The notes below the pieces were generated by a model that was given only the letters and a program-made list of their open reading frames with translations, made no database searches and was not told the origin of the DNA. 64,000 nt of DNA from Bacillota bacterium (GTDB taxonomy: Bacteria; Bacillota; Sulfobacillia; JAJZYS01; JAILZS01). Shown one piece after another: positions 1-11,100 of the stretch. Positions within the stretch are counted from its first letter, which is position 1. Each line of letters begins with the position of its first letter. The stretch is taken from positions 21,299-85,298 of the forward strand of contig JAILZS010000005.1 in the NCBI GenBank assembly GCA_023512375.1, read 5' to 3'. Made by a program: the position numbers and the translations under genes.

Positions 1-1
1 C

Positions 2-271
2 TTCGCGGCGGGGGGGCTTCTGGCGTACGCCATGTCCCGGGCCGCCAGGCGGCCGGGAACGGGCCGGGCGGTGGGCGTCTCCTTCGCCCCCCGCGCCGCC
101 CTCCTCCTCGCCGCGTTCCTGTGGGCGCGCGCCGTCTGGCCGGGTGACGCGGCATGGATCCTTCCCGGCTACCTGGCGGGGGAGGCGGTTTGGGTGGCGC
201 GTGCGTTGCGGCACCTGAAGGGCGGCACCCCGAGCGGAAGGCCGGACCAACCTGCACGGGCGGAGGAGTGA
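2..271 (+). CDS. atpI: ATP synthase subunit I-like protein (3' part)
   Basis: The frame is open to the left edge, so only the last ~90 codons are visible; an internal ATG at 32 also exists. The visible part has a hydrophobic segment (residues ~30-45 after that ATG) and a basic, Pro-rich tail. Its place directly before atpB, ending 4 bases ahead of the atpB start, is the standard place of atpI, a small membrane protein that helps assemble the c-ring. The sequence is too short and variable to identify alone; the call rests mostly on position. Confidence 0.5.
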   Translation, partial: FAAGGLLAYAMSRAARRPGTGRAVGVSFAPRAALLLAAFLWARAVWPGDAAWILPGYLAGEAVWVARALRHLKGGTPSGRPDQPARAEE

Positions 272-275
272 CGCA

Positions 276-1019
276 TTGGGCGGCGGCGGCTCGGGTCTGG
301 GTAACCCCCTGCTTCACCCGCAATGGCATGTGTTCGGCCTCAGCCTGAACGCGGACACCCTCGTCACCATGTGGATCGTCATGGCGATCCTCCTCGTGGG
401 CGCCACCCTGATCGTGCGCACGGCCAACCCCGACGTGCCCGGGCCGCTTCAGAACGTGCTCGAGTACGCCTTCGACTTCATCGGCAGCTTCGTACAGGAG
501 AGCGTCAACCCCAAGGCCGGGGCGATGCTCTTCGACTACCTGGCGACGACGCTCCTGTTCCTTGTGCTGGCGACGGTGATCGGCGCCATCCCGTTCGTGC
601 ACTCGCCTGTGGCGGACGCCAACGTGCCGATCGGGATGGCGGCGATCGTCTTCGTCATGACCCATTACTACGGCTTTCGCACCAAGGGGATCCGGTACTT
701 CGCCCACTTCGCGCCGAAGGCGCCGGTGTTCATCCGTCCCGTGTTGGTACTCATGGCTCTGATCGAGCTCGTCGCCAACCCCACGACGCTGTCGATGCGA
801 ATCTTCGGCAACATCTTCGCGGGTGAGCTTCTCACCCGGGTGCTCACCCACCTCATCCCGTTCGGCTTCGGGTACATCATCGGCTTCGCTCCCCAGGTGG
901 CTTGGCTCTTGTTCTCCTTGTTCGTCGACGCCATCCAGTCGTACGTGTTCATGGCCCTCACGCTCACCTACGTGGGCATGGCCATGGCGGACGAGGGGCA
1001 CGAGGGGGAGGCGGCCTAG
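276..1019 (+). CDS. atpB: F1Fo ATP synthase subunit a
   Basis: Membrane stator subunit that forms the proton half-channels against the c-ring. The 247-residue protein has five to six hydrophobic helices. The essential arginine is R175 in the motif LSMRIFGNIFAGE, with E164 in the same helix and Q221 in the last helix, all family hallmarks. A TTG start is chosen because GGAGGAG lies 7 bases upstream and the start is just after the atpI stop. First complete gene of an atpB-E-F-H-A-G-D-C operon. Confidence 0.95.
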   Translation: MGGGGSGLGNPLLHPQWHVFGLSLNADTLVTMWIVMAILLVGATLIVRTANPDVPGPLQNVLEYAFDFIGSFVQESVNPKAGAMLFDYLATTLLFLVLATVIGAIPFVHSPVADANVPIGMAAIVFVMTHYYGFRTKGIRYFAHFAPKAPVFIRPVLVLMALIELVANPTTLSMRIFGNIFAGELLTRVLTHLIPFGFGYIIGFAPQVAWLLFSLFVDAIQSYVFMALTLTYVGMAMADEGHEGEAA

Positions 1020-1077
1020 CCCGCCGAGCCGCCGTGCGGACCCGTTCCCACGAGCCCGTGAAGGGGGGTGAACCTAG

Positions 1078-1317
1078 GTGGATCTCGCACACGCGCTCGC
1101 CCTCGTGGGCGCCGGGGTGGCCGCGGCCGGCGCGGCCGTTGGCGCCGCCATCGGCGACGGTCTCGTGTTCGGTCGGGCGATCGAGGGCATGGCGCGGCAG
1201 CCGGAGATGCGGGGCACCCTCGTGAGCCAGGCGTTCGTCCTGTTCGCCATCGTCGAGGCCCTGCCGGTGATCGCGCTCCTGGTGAGCTTCCTGATCCTGT
1301 TCGGCGTGGTGAAGTAG
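1078..1317 (+). CDS. atpE: F1Fo ATP synthase subunit c
   Basis: Proteolipid of the rotor ring, 79 residues, two transmembrane helices joined by the conserved polar loop RQPE (40-43). The ion-binding carboxylate is E60 in helix 2, followed by Ala. The helix-1 position that is Gln in sodium-type rings is D27 (context IGDG), and no Ser/Thr follows E60, so the sodium ligand set is missing and proton coupling is inferred. Helix 1 carries a Gly/Ala-rich packing repeat. GTG start with GGGGGG 9-14 bases upstream. Confidence 0.96.
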   Translation: MDLAHALALVGAGVAAAGAAVGAAIGDGLVFGRAIEGMARQPEMRGTLVSQAFVLFAIVEALPVIALLVSFLILFGVVK

Positions 1318-1339
1318 GAAGGGGAAGGGGGAGGCCGCG

Positions 1340-1828
1340 ATGGGCCTGCTCGTGAACGACACGGCGCTGGCGGCGATCGTCAGCTTCCTTGTCCTTGCCT
1401 TCCTGCTCTCCCGCCTGGCGTGGAAGCCCCTGCGCCAGCTCATGGCCGACCGGCAGAACCGCATCGCCGCCGCCCTCAAGGAGGCGGCGGAGAGCCGCGA
1501 GGAGGCCCAGGCGCTGCGCCGCCAGCTGGAGGAGGAGCGGGCGGCGGCAAGGGCCGAGGCCCAGCGCCTGCTCGAGCGGGCGGAGAAGACCGCGCGCGAG
1601 GAGGCGGCGGAGATCGTGGCCGCGGCCCGCGAGGCGGCTGCCCAGATGCAGGCGGCGGCGGCGGCCGAGATCCAGGCCGAGCGGCAGGAGGCGCTGCGCG
1701 CCATCCGCGCCGAGGTGGCCGACCTGGCCCTGCGCATCGCCGAGCGGGTGGTGCGGGCCGAGCTGGACGGGGAGCGGCAGCGGGCGGTCCTGGAGCAGGC
1801 GCTCAACGACGTGGCGGGTGTGCCATGA
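1340..1828 (+). CDS. atpF: F1Fo ATP synthase subunit b
   Basis: Peripheral stalk subunit, 162 residues. A single N-terminal membrane helix (about residues 8-26) is followed by a long Ala/Glu/Arg-rich coiled coil that runs almost to the C-terminus, the normal b-subunit layout. ATG start after a purine-rich AAGGGGAAGGGGGAGG tract. Its stop overlaps the start of atpH in an ATGA tetranucleotide, indicating translational coupling. Confidence 0.93.
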   Translation: MGLLVNDTALAAIVSFLVLAFLLSRLAWKPLRQLMADRQNRIAAALKEAAESREEAQALRRQLEEERAAARAEAQRLLERAEKTAREEAAEIVAAAREAAAQMQAAAAAEIQAERQEALRAIRAEVADLALRIAERVVRAELDGERQRAVLEQALNDVAGVP

Positions 1829-2397
1829 TCGTCGACGAGGCGGCGCGGCGGTATGCCCGCGCCCTGTACGAGGCGGCGGGCGGGCCCGAGGCGGCGCGGC
1901 GCTGCCTCGGGCAGCTGGAGGAGATCGCCCAGGCGCTGTCGGAGTCGGCGGAGTTGCGCCGGGTGGTGGAGCACCCCCTGATCGCGCCCCAGGTGAAGGA
2001 ACGAGTGCTCCTGCGCCTATTCGGGCCCGACCTGGAGGAGGCCGTGCGGCGGCTGCTCGCGGTCGCCTTCACCCGCGGTCGGGCCGGCCAAGTGGCGGCG
2101 GTGGCCGACGCGCTCCGGGCCGAGGTGGACCGGGCGGAGGGGCGGCGGCGGGCGGTGGTGCGCTCCGTGGCGCCCCTCACCGACGACCAGGTGGCGGCGG
2201 TGCGCGAGGCCCTCGAGCGCCGCCTGGGAGGCAGCGTGGAGGTATCGGTCGAGGTCGACCCTGCCCTCCTGGGCGGGCTGGAGATCCGGGTCGGCGACCG
2301 GGTGCTGGACCTGTCCGTGGCCCGCCGCCTGCGCGACATGCGCCGGCGCCTCGCGGGCACGGCCGTGGGCGGGGCGGCCGACGGCGGCGGAAGCTGA
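1825..2397 (+). CDS. atpH: F1Fo ATP synthase subunit delta
   Basis: Links the peripheral stalk to the top of F1. The 190-residue protein starts [18 protein letters not shown], the helical N-domain signature, and ends with the typical C-domain ([16 protein letters not shown], about 150-166). The ATG at 1825 overlaps the atpF stop (ATGA), which fixes the start. A Gly/Ala-rich tail follows. Confidence 0.93.
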   Translation: MIVDEAARRYARALYEAAGGPEAARRCLGQLEEIAQALSESAELRRVVEHPLIAPQVKERVLLRLFGPDLEEAVRRLLAVAFTRGRAGQVAAVADALRAEVDRAEGRRRAVVRSVAPLTDDQVAAVREALERRLGGSVEVSVEVDPALLGGLEIRVGDRVLDLSVARRLRDMRRRLAGTAVGGAADGGGS

Positions 2398-2414
2398 GGC
2401 AAAGGAGGGCGGGG

Positions 2415-3941
2415 ATGAAGCTCCGACCCGAGGAAATCACGGCGGTTCTCCGCCAGGAGATCGAAGGGTACGAACCGACCGTCGCCCTGGAGGACGTGGG
2501 CACCGTCCTCACCGTCGGCGACGGCATCGCCCGCGTCTACGGCCTGGAGCGCGTGATGGCGGGCGAGCTGGTCACCTTCCCCAACGGCGTGGAGGGGATG
2601 GTGCTCAACCTGGACGAGGACACCGTGGGCGTCGTGCTCATGGGTCCCGACGACGAGATCAAGGAGGGCGACCGGGTCACCCGCACCGGCCGGGTGGTGA
2701 GCGTGCCCGTGGGCGACGCCCTGCTGGGGCGGGTGGTGAACGCCCTGGGGCAGCCGATCGACCAGAAGGGTCCGATCGCCGCCACCCGCCTGAGGCCCGT
2801 GGAGGCCGTCGCCCCCGGCGTCATCGACCGCCAGAGCGTGAACACGCCCCTGCAGACCGGCCTCAAGGCCATCGACTCCATGGTGCCGATCGGGCGCGGC
2901 CAGCGCGAGCTCATCATCGGCGACCGGTCGACCGGCAAGACGGCGGTGGTCGTGGACACGATCCTCAACCAGAAGGGCCAGGGGGTCAAGTGCATCTACG
3001 TCGCCATCGGCCAGAAGGCGTCGACGGTGGCGCGGGTGGTGAAGACCCTGGAGGACGCGGGGGCGATGGAGTACACGACGGTGGTCGTGGCCTCCGCCTC
3101 CGAGCCGGCGCCGCTGCAGTACCTGGCGCCATACGCGGGCTGCGCCATGGGCGAAGAGTTCATGTACCGGGGCGAGGACGCGTTGGTGGTGTACGACGAC
3201 CTGTCGAAGCACGCCGTCGCCTACCGCGCCATGTCGCTCCTGCTGCGTCGGCCGCCGGGGCGCGAGGCCTACCCCGGGGACGTGTTCTACCTGCACAGCC
3301 GCCTGCTGGAGCGGGCGGCGCGCATGAACGACGCCCTGGGCGGGGGCTCGCTCACCGCCCTGCCGATCATCGAGACCCAGGCGGGCGACATCGCCGCGTA
3401 CATCCCGACGAACGTGATCTCCATCACCGACGGGCAGATCTTCCTCGAGAGCGACCTGTTCTTCGCCGGCATCCGGCCGGCCATCAACGTCGGCACCTCG
3501 GTTTCCCGTGTCGGCAGCGCGGCGCAGATCCCGGCCATGAAGCGCGTGGCCGGCCGCCTGCGCCTCGACCTTGCCCAGTACCGCGAGCTGGCCGCCTTCG
3601 CCCAGTTCGGCTCGGACCTCGACAAGGCCACCCAGGCGTTGCTGCGCCGGGGTGAGCGCACGACCGAGATCCTCAAGCAGGACCAGTACGTGCCCATGCC
3701 GGTGGAGGAGCAGGTGGTGGTCATCTACGCCGCCACCTCGGGCAGCCTGGACAACGTCGACGTGGCGAGCATCGGCCGGTTCGAGAAGGAGTTCCTCGCC
3801 TTCCTCAAGGCCGAGCACCCGAAGGTGCTGGAGACGATCCGGGACACGAAGCGGCTGGACGACGAGACGGAGGCGGAGCTCAAGCGCGCCCTCGAGGAGT
3901 TCGTCCCCGCCTTCGCTCCCGCCGCCGGCAGGGGGGCGTAG
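2415..3941 (+). CDS. atpA: F1Fo ATP synthase subunit alpha
   Basis: Non-catalytic nucleotide-binding F1 subunit, 508 residues, normal length. N-terminal beta barrel (about 25-95), P-loop GDRSTGKT at 169-176, and the arginine finger R365 in [10 protein letters not shown] that completes the neighbouring catalytic site. The P-loop has Ser where most alpha subunits have Gln (GDRQTGKT). ATG start with AAAGGAGGGCGGGG just upstream; 17 bases after atpH. Confidence 0.97.
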   Translation: MKLRPEEITAVLRQEIEGYEPTVALEDVGTVLTVGDGIARVYGLERVMAGELVTFPNGVEGMVLNLDEDTVGVVLMGPDDEIKEGDRVTRTGRVVSVPVGDALLGRVVNALGQPIDQKGPIAATRLRPVEAVAPGVIDRQSVNTPLQTGLKAIDSMVPIGRGQRELIIGDRSTGKTAVVVDTILNQKGQGVKCIYVAIGQKASTVARVVKTLEDAGAMEYTTVVVASASEPAPLQYLAPYAGCAMGEEFMYRGEDALVVYDDLSKHAVAYRAMSLLLRRPPGREAYPGDVFYLHSRLLERAARMNDALGGGSLTALPIIETQAGDIAAYIPTNVISITDGQIFLESDLFFAGIRPAINVGTSVSRVGSAAQIPAMKRVAGRLRLDLAQYRELAAFAQFGSDLDKATQALLRRGERTTEILKQDQYVPMPVEEQVVVIYAATSGSLDNVDVASIGRFEKEFLAFLKAEHPKVLETIRDTKRLDDETEAELKRALEEFVPAFAPAAGRGA

Positions 3942-3943
3942 CG

Positions 3944-6332
<2,389 letters not shown>

Positions 6333-6348
6333 GCGGGGAGGCGAGGGC

Positions 6349-6780
6349 GTGGCGACGGCCTTTCGGCTGCGCGTGGTGAGCGCCAGCCGTCAGCTGTTCG
6401 ACGGCGAGGCCGTGTACGTGCACGTGGCGGGGATCGACGGCGAGATGGGCATCCTCGCCCATCACCTGCCGCTCGTGACCGCGTTGCGCATCGCCCCGGT
6501 GGAGGTGGAGACGGCGGCGGGGGAGCGCCTCGCCTTCGCCGTGCACGGGGGCTTCCTGCAGGTGCGCCCGGACGGGGTGGTGATCCTGGCCGAGGTGGCC
6601 GAGGGGCGCGACGACATCCACGTAGCGCGGGCACGCGCCGCCCTGGAGCGGGCGCAGGCCCGACTGGCGGGCGGCGGGCCCGAGGTCGACCGAGTCCGTG
6701 CCCAGGCGGCCCTGGAGCGGGCCCGCACGCGCCTGCGAGTGGCGGGGGCGCTGGAGGCGGAGGGCGTCCGCACGGCCTGA
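6349..6780 (+). CDS. atpC: F1Fo ATP synthase subunit epsilon
   Basis: Regulatory rotor subunit, 143 residues: N-terminal beta sandwich (GEMGILAHHLPLVTALR, ~29-45) and a C-terminal two-helix region rich in Ala/Arg. GTG start 17 bases after atpD. It closes the operon; no clear terminator follows, so read-through into the next ORF is possible. Confidence 0.94.
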   Translation: MATAFRLRVVSASRQLFDGEAVYVHVAGIDGEMGILAHHLPLVTALRIAPVEVETAAGERLAFAVHGGFLQVRPDGVVILAEVAEGRDDIHVARARAALERAQARLAGGGPEVDRVRAQAALERARTRLRVAGALEAEGVRTA

Positions 6781-6800
6781 GGGCGACGGGGGGCGAGCGG

Positions 6801-7469
6801 TTGGGCGGCGGGCGTTCGCTCGCGGGCGAGGGCCCGGCGGGGGCGGCGGCGGCGTACGCCGCCTACCTCGACACGTTGCCGGTGCGGCCCCATCACGGCG
6901 ACGGCGCCTTTCCCCGCCCGGCGGCGGCCGCCTTGGCCCACGCCCTGGCGTCGGGGGAGGGCGGGCCGGCCGGTGGGTCCGGCCCGCCCTGGAGCGGCGC
7001 CTGGTGGACGCAGCGGGCCTTGGTCTTGGGCGCGGCCGCGTTGGCGGCCGCGCCCTCGGCGCCGGCGCGCCGGCGCGACATCGCGTGGGCGGCGCTCCTC
7101 TTACCGGTGGGCGCCCTCCTCGGCACGAGGCTGCTCGCGGCCATGGGAGGGGTGGAGCTGTGGCGCGACGCCCCCGCTGCCCTGCGGGCGGCGGTCTTCT
7201 CGGGCCGCCTGGAGGGAGTGCCTGGGCCTGCCCGCAGCCTGCTCCTGCGTTTGGGGGGCGAGGGGGAGGGGGAGGCGCGCCGCCTTCGACTGGCGCGCCC
7301 CCTGCTCGCGCTCGCCGCCGCCGCCCACGCCTGCGACCTGGCCCTCCTCCTCGCCCCTGCCTGGCGCCGGCCCGCCGATCCGCTGGTCAACGCCCTCCTC
7401 GTGCGGTACCGTGGGCGCATCGACGGGGCGCGGCGGGCCGGTGCCCTGCCGGAGGCGGGGAGGGGGTGA
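6801..7469 (+). CDS. Hypothetical Ala/Arg-rich protein between atpC and nrdR
   Basis: I do not recognise this 222-residue protein. It has strongly GC-biased third codon positions like its neighbours and hydrophobic stretches around residues 70-85, 95-115 and 165-190, so it may be membrane-associated. TTG start with GGGGGGCGAGCGG directly upstream. It lies 20 bases after atpC and 7 before nrdR in the same direction. No catalytic motif is visible. In DNA this GC-rich a chance open frame is possible, which limits confidence. Confidence 0.5.
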   Translation: MGGGRSLAGEGPAGAAAAYAAYLDTLPVRPHHGDGAFPRPAAAALAHALASGEGGPAGGSGPPWSGAWWTQRALVLGAAALAAAPSAPARRRDIAWAALLLPVGALLGTRLLAAMGGVELWRDAPAALRAAVFSGRLEGVPGPARSLLLRLGGEGEGEARRLRLARPLLALAAAAHACDLALLLAPAWRRPADPLVNALLVRYRGRIDGARRAGALPEAGRG

Positions 7470-7476
7470 GGGCGGC

Positions 7477-7974
7477 GTGCACTGCCCCTTTTGCCGCGCG
7501 GACGAGACGCGGGTGATCGACTCGCGCCCCAACGCGGCCGGCACGGAGGTGCGGCGCCGGCGGGTGTGCGACCGCTGCGGCCGCCGCTTCACCACGGTGG
7601 AGCGGTGGGAGCGCAGGTCGGTGCAGGTGGTGAAGAAGGACGGCCGGCGTGAGCCGTTCGACCGCGCGAAGATCGTGCGCGGGGTGCGGACGGCGTGCGA
7701 GAAACGGCCGGTGGCCGAGGCCGAGATCGAACGGCTGGTCGACGAGGTGGAGGCCGAGGTGCGCGAGGGAGGGGAAAGGGAGATCCCCAGCCGGGCCATC
7801 GGCGACGCCGTCATGCGCCGGCTGCGCGACCTGGACGAGGTGGCCTACGTGCGCTTCGCCTCCGTCTACCGCCAGTTCGGGGACCTGGAGCGGTTCTACG
7901 AGGAGCTGCGCCGCCTGGGGGTGGGGGGCAACGGCGCCCCGTCGGGCGGCGGTTCGGCGTCCCCCCCCACCTAG
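7477..7974 (+). CDS. nrdR: Transcriptional repressor NrdR
   Basis: Zinc-ribbon/ATP-cone repressor of ribonucleotide reductase genes, 165 residues. The zinc ligands are C3 and C6 (HCPFC) and C31 and C34 (CDRCG); the ATP-cone spans about 48-138 and senses dATP/ATP. GTG start, so that the Cys pair sits at the extreme N-terminus as in all NrdR. Residues after ~150 form a Gly/Ser/Pro tail. It immediately precedes nrdJ, and two NrdR-box-like sites overlap its stop codon, so it likely controls nrdJ. Confidence 0.95.
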   Translation: MHCPFCRADETRVIDSRPNAAGTEVRRRRVCDRCGRRFTTVERWERRSVQVVKKDGRREPFDRAKIVRGVRTACEKRPVAEAEIERLVDEVEAEVREGGEREIPSRAIGDAVMRRLRDLDEVAYVRFASVYRQFGDLERFYEELRRLGVGGNGAPSGGGSASPPT

Positions 7975-8014
7975 ATGTTGCTTCGGTTTCGATATCGTCC
8001 CCAACATGTGGTGA
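7966..8014 (+). promoter_or_regulatory. Pair of NrdR boxes upstream of nrdJ
   Basis: Two near-palindromes face each other: CACCTAGATGTTG (7968-7980) and CAACATGTGGTG (8002-8013). Their centres (AGATGT at 7973-7978 and ACATGT at 8004-8009) are 31 bp apart, three helical turns, which matches the paired boxes bound by NrdR in other bacteria. The first box overlaps the nrdR stop. A weak TTGCTT-N18-CAACAT promoter would lie across both boxes. Confidence 0.65.
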
Positions 8015-8093
8015 AAGCGGGCGTCCGCCCGCGCTTGCCGGGGAACGGGCGGAGGAAGCGGGGGAGAGCGGGGCCCACGGCCTGTCCGCAGGG

Positions 8094-8122
8094 TTCGACC
8101 CTTGCGCACCGGTCGCTATGCT
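8094..8122 (+). promoter_or_regulatory. Possible nrdJ promoter
   Basis: TTCGAC (8094-8099) and TATGCT (8117-8122) are separated by 17 bases and lie 57 bases before the proposed nrdJ start. It fits a sigma-A promoter but is about 85 bp downstream of the NrdR boxes, so a promoter overlapping the boxes is an equally good alternative. Confidence 0.35.
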
Positions 8123-8178
8123 GGAGGCGCGACGGTGGCCGTCCACCGTCCAGGCATGCAGGGTGGGGAGGGGACCAG

Positions 8179-11100
8179 GTGGGCGATCCCGGCGTCGGTC
8201 CCGAGGTCGTGCCAGTGGGCGGGGGCGGCGGCGCCGCTCCCGGAGTCGGTGCGAGGAAGGGGGAGGGGCAGGGCGGCGAGGGCGGCTACGACCCCTCCCG
8301 CCACTTCGGCTCCGACCTGGCGTACAAGGTGTTCTTGGACCGCTATACCAAGAAGGACATCGAGCGCCGCTTCCGCGTGGGCGACGTGGCGCTGGCGCTC
8401 GTCCTGGACGATCCGCAGTGGCCGCGCAAGGAGGTGGCGCGCGTCCTGCGGGTGGACGGCGACGAGCTGGAGCTCGAGATCGTCACCGGTCCGGAGAAGG
8501 GCGAGCGCATCCGGCGGGAGCGCAGCGCCTGCGACCGCCCGGTGGAGACCACGCCCGAGGCGGTGTGGCGCCGGGTGGCCGACGCCCTGGCGGAGGTGGA
8601 GCGCGAGGAGGTCCGCCCCCTGTGGCGGGAGCGCTTCTACGAGGCGCTGTCCGGGTGGAAGTTCGTCCCCGGCGGGCGCATCCTGGCTGGAGCGGGCATG
8701 GGTAACCTCACGCTGTACAACTGCTACGTCGTCCCCAGCCCCCGCGACTCCCGCCAGGGCATCATCGAGACCCTGGGACAGATGATCGAGATCATGTCCC
8801 GCGGGGGAGGCGTGGGCATCAACGTCTCCTCCCTGCGTCCGCGCCGCGCCGTGGTGCGGGGCGTGAACGGGCGCTCGAGCGGGGCGGTCTCCTGGATGGA
8901 CCTGTACTCGCGCGCCACGGGCTTGGTGGAGCAGGGAGGCAGCCGCCGCGGCGCCCTGATGCTCATGCTCCACGACTGGCACCCCGACCTTCTGCGGTTC
9001 ATCGACGCCAAGCGCACGCCCGGCATGGTGGAGAACGCGAACATCTCCGTGTGCGTCTCCGACGCCTTCATGCAGGCGGTCAAGCGGGACGAGATGTGGG
9101 AACTCCGCTTCCCCGACACGGACGACCCCGATTACAACGCGCTGTGGACCGGTGACCTCGAGGCGTGGGAGCGGGCCGGCAAGCCCACGATCACCTACGA
9201 CCGGCGCCCGGCGCGGGAGATCTGGCAGCGCCTGATCGAGAGCGCCTGGGCCAGCGCCGAACCGGGCATCGCCTTTCTGGAGCGTTCGAACAAGCAGTCG
9301 AACTCCTGGTACTTCCACCCCCTCATCGCCACCAACCCGTGCGTCACCGGCGACACCCTCATCTTCACCGGCCAGGGCCTGCGGCGGGCGGACGAGCTCT
9401 TCCTGTCCCACACGCCGGTGGAGGCGGTGGTGGACGGGCGCATGAAGGCGGGGCGGACGGCCGCGGCATCGCCCGTCTTCCTCACCGGCCTCAAGCCGGT
9501 GGTGCGCGTGCTCACGCGCGAGGGATACAGCGTTCGCGTCACGCCCGACCACCGGATCTACTCCGACGAGCGCGGCTGGGTGCCGGCGGCCGAGCTCAGG
9601 CGGGGGGAGGCCGTCCGCATCCTCGACCATCCGGGCGGCTTCGGTACGGAAGGGAGCGAGGACCTGGGGCGCGTCCTCGGCTACATGTCGGTGGCGGCGA
9701 GGCGGCGCGGCGACACGCTGCGGCTCGCCTTCGCCCCGGAGCGCCAGGCGGAGCTGGAGCCCCTCCTCACGGCTTGCGTGCGTCGGCTGGGCGGGGTGGG
9801 GGAGGACGCCGCCGGTGCCGGCGGCCCGGCCCGGCGCAGCCGAAGCGCCGCCATGGTGGGACATCAGCTGGGTGAGATCGCCTTCGCCCACGGCCTGGGC
9901 GTGGGCTCGCCCGCCGTGCCCGACGCCGTGAGCCGCGGCAGCGAGGCGATGCAGCGCGGCTACCTGCAGGCGGTGTTCGAGGCGGGGGGCTACCTCTCCC
10001 AGGCGCGGGGGCGGCCCGTGCTCACGGCGCGCGCGCCTGCCGGGCTCTTGCGGGGCGTGCAGCAGCTGCTCCTCAACATGGGCATCGCTTCCCGCCTGCG
10101 CACGGCGCGCGGGCATGAGCTGGACGACAACCTCCCCGCCTTGCTCACGTTGGAGCGGGAGGGCCTGCTCCGCTTCTGCGCCGTCGTGGGCGCCCTGTCG
10201 CCCAGCCGGCGCGGGGCGCTGGCGGACGCGGCGGCGGAGCTGCGCCGCCACCCCCTGGCGCCCGAGCGCTACGTGGCCCACGTGGAGCGCGTGGTGGAGG
10301 ACGGCATGGAGGCGGTCTACGACCTCACGGAGCCGGAGACCCACTCCTTCGTGGCGGGCGGCCTCGTGGTGCACAACTGCGCCGAGCAGCCCCTGCCGGC
10401 GTGGGGCGTCTGCTGCCTGGGGCACGTCAACCTCTCCCGCTTCGTGGCGGAGGGCGAGGTGGACTGGGACGGGCTGAGCCGCACCGTGCGCGCCGCCGTG
10501 CGCTTCTTGGACAACGTGGTGGACGCCACCCCGTACTATTTCGAGGAGAACGCCGCCACCCAGAAGGGCGAGCGGCGCCTGGGGCTGGGCACGATGGGGC
10601 TGGGGGAGGTGCTCATCCGCCTGGGCATGCGCTACGGCTCGCCCGAGTCGGTGCGCTTCATCGACCGCCTGTACGCCTTCATCGCCCACGAGGCGTACGC
10701 CGCCTCCTGCGACCTGGCCGAGGAGAAGGGCGCCTTCCCCCTCTTCGACCCCGAGCGCTTCCTCGAAAGCGGCTTCATGCAGGGCATGCCGGAGGACATC
10801 CGCGAGCGCGTGCGGACCAAGGGGATCCGCAACGTCACCCTCCTCACGCAGGCACCGACGGGGACGGTGGGCACGATGGTGGGCACCTCCACCGGCATCG
10901 AGCCCTTCTACGCCCTCAAGTACCTGCGCCAGAGCCGCCTGGGGGTGGACGAGCAGTACGTCGCGGTGGCGGAGGAGTGGATGCGCGACCACCCCGGGGA
11001 GCCGTTACCGCCGTACTTCGTGGGCGCCATGGATCTGACGCCGGACGAGCACATCCGCGTGCAGGCGGCGGTGCAGCGCTGGACCGACTCGTCCATCTCC

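Noticed and set aside
1803..3818. Long minus-strand open frame opposite atpA (about 670 codons), and similar ones opposite nrdJ and pntB
   Set aside because: These are mirror frames of very GC-rich genes; they have no homology, no ribosome site, and their codon pattern follows the sense gene.
8014..8178. Cobalamin riboswitch before the B12-dependent reductase
   Set aside because: The leader is too short and lacks the B12-box; control by NrdR boxes explains the region better.
7975..8178. Start of nrdJ at ATG 7975
   Set aside because: It lies within the NrdR box, has no ribosome site, and the extra ~68 residues look non-coding; GTG 8179 has a good site.
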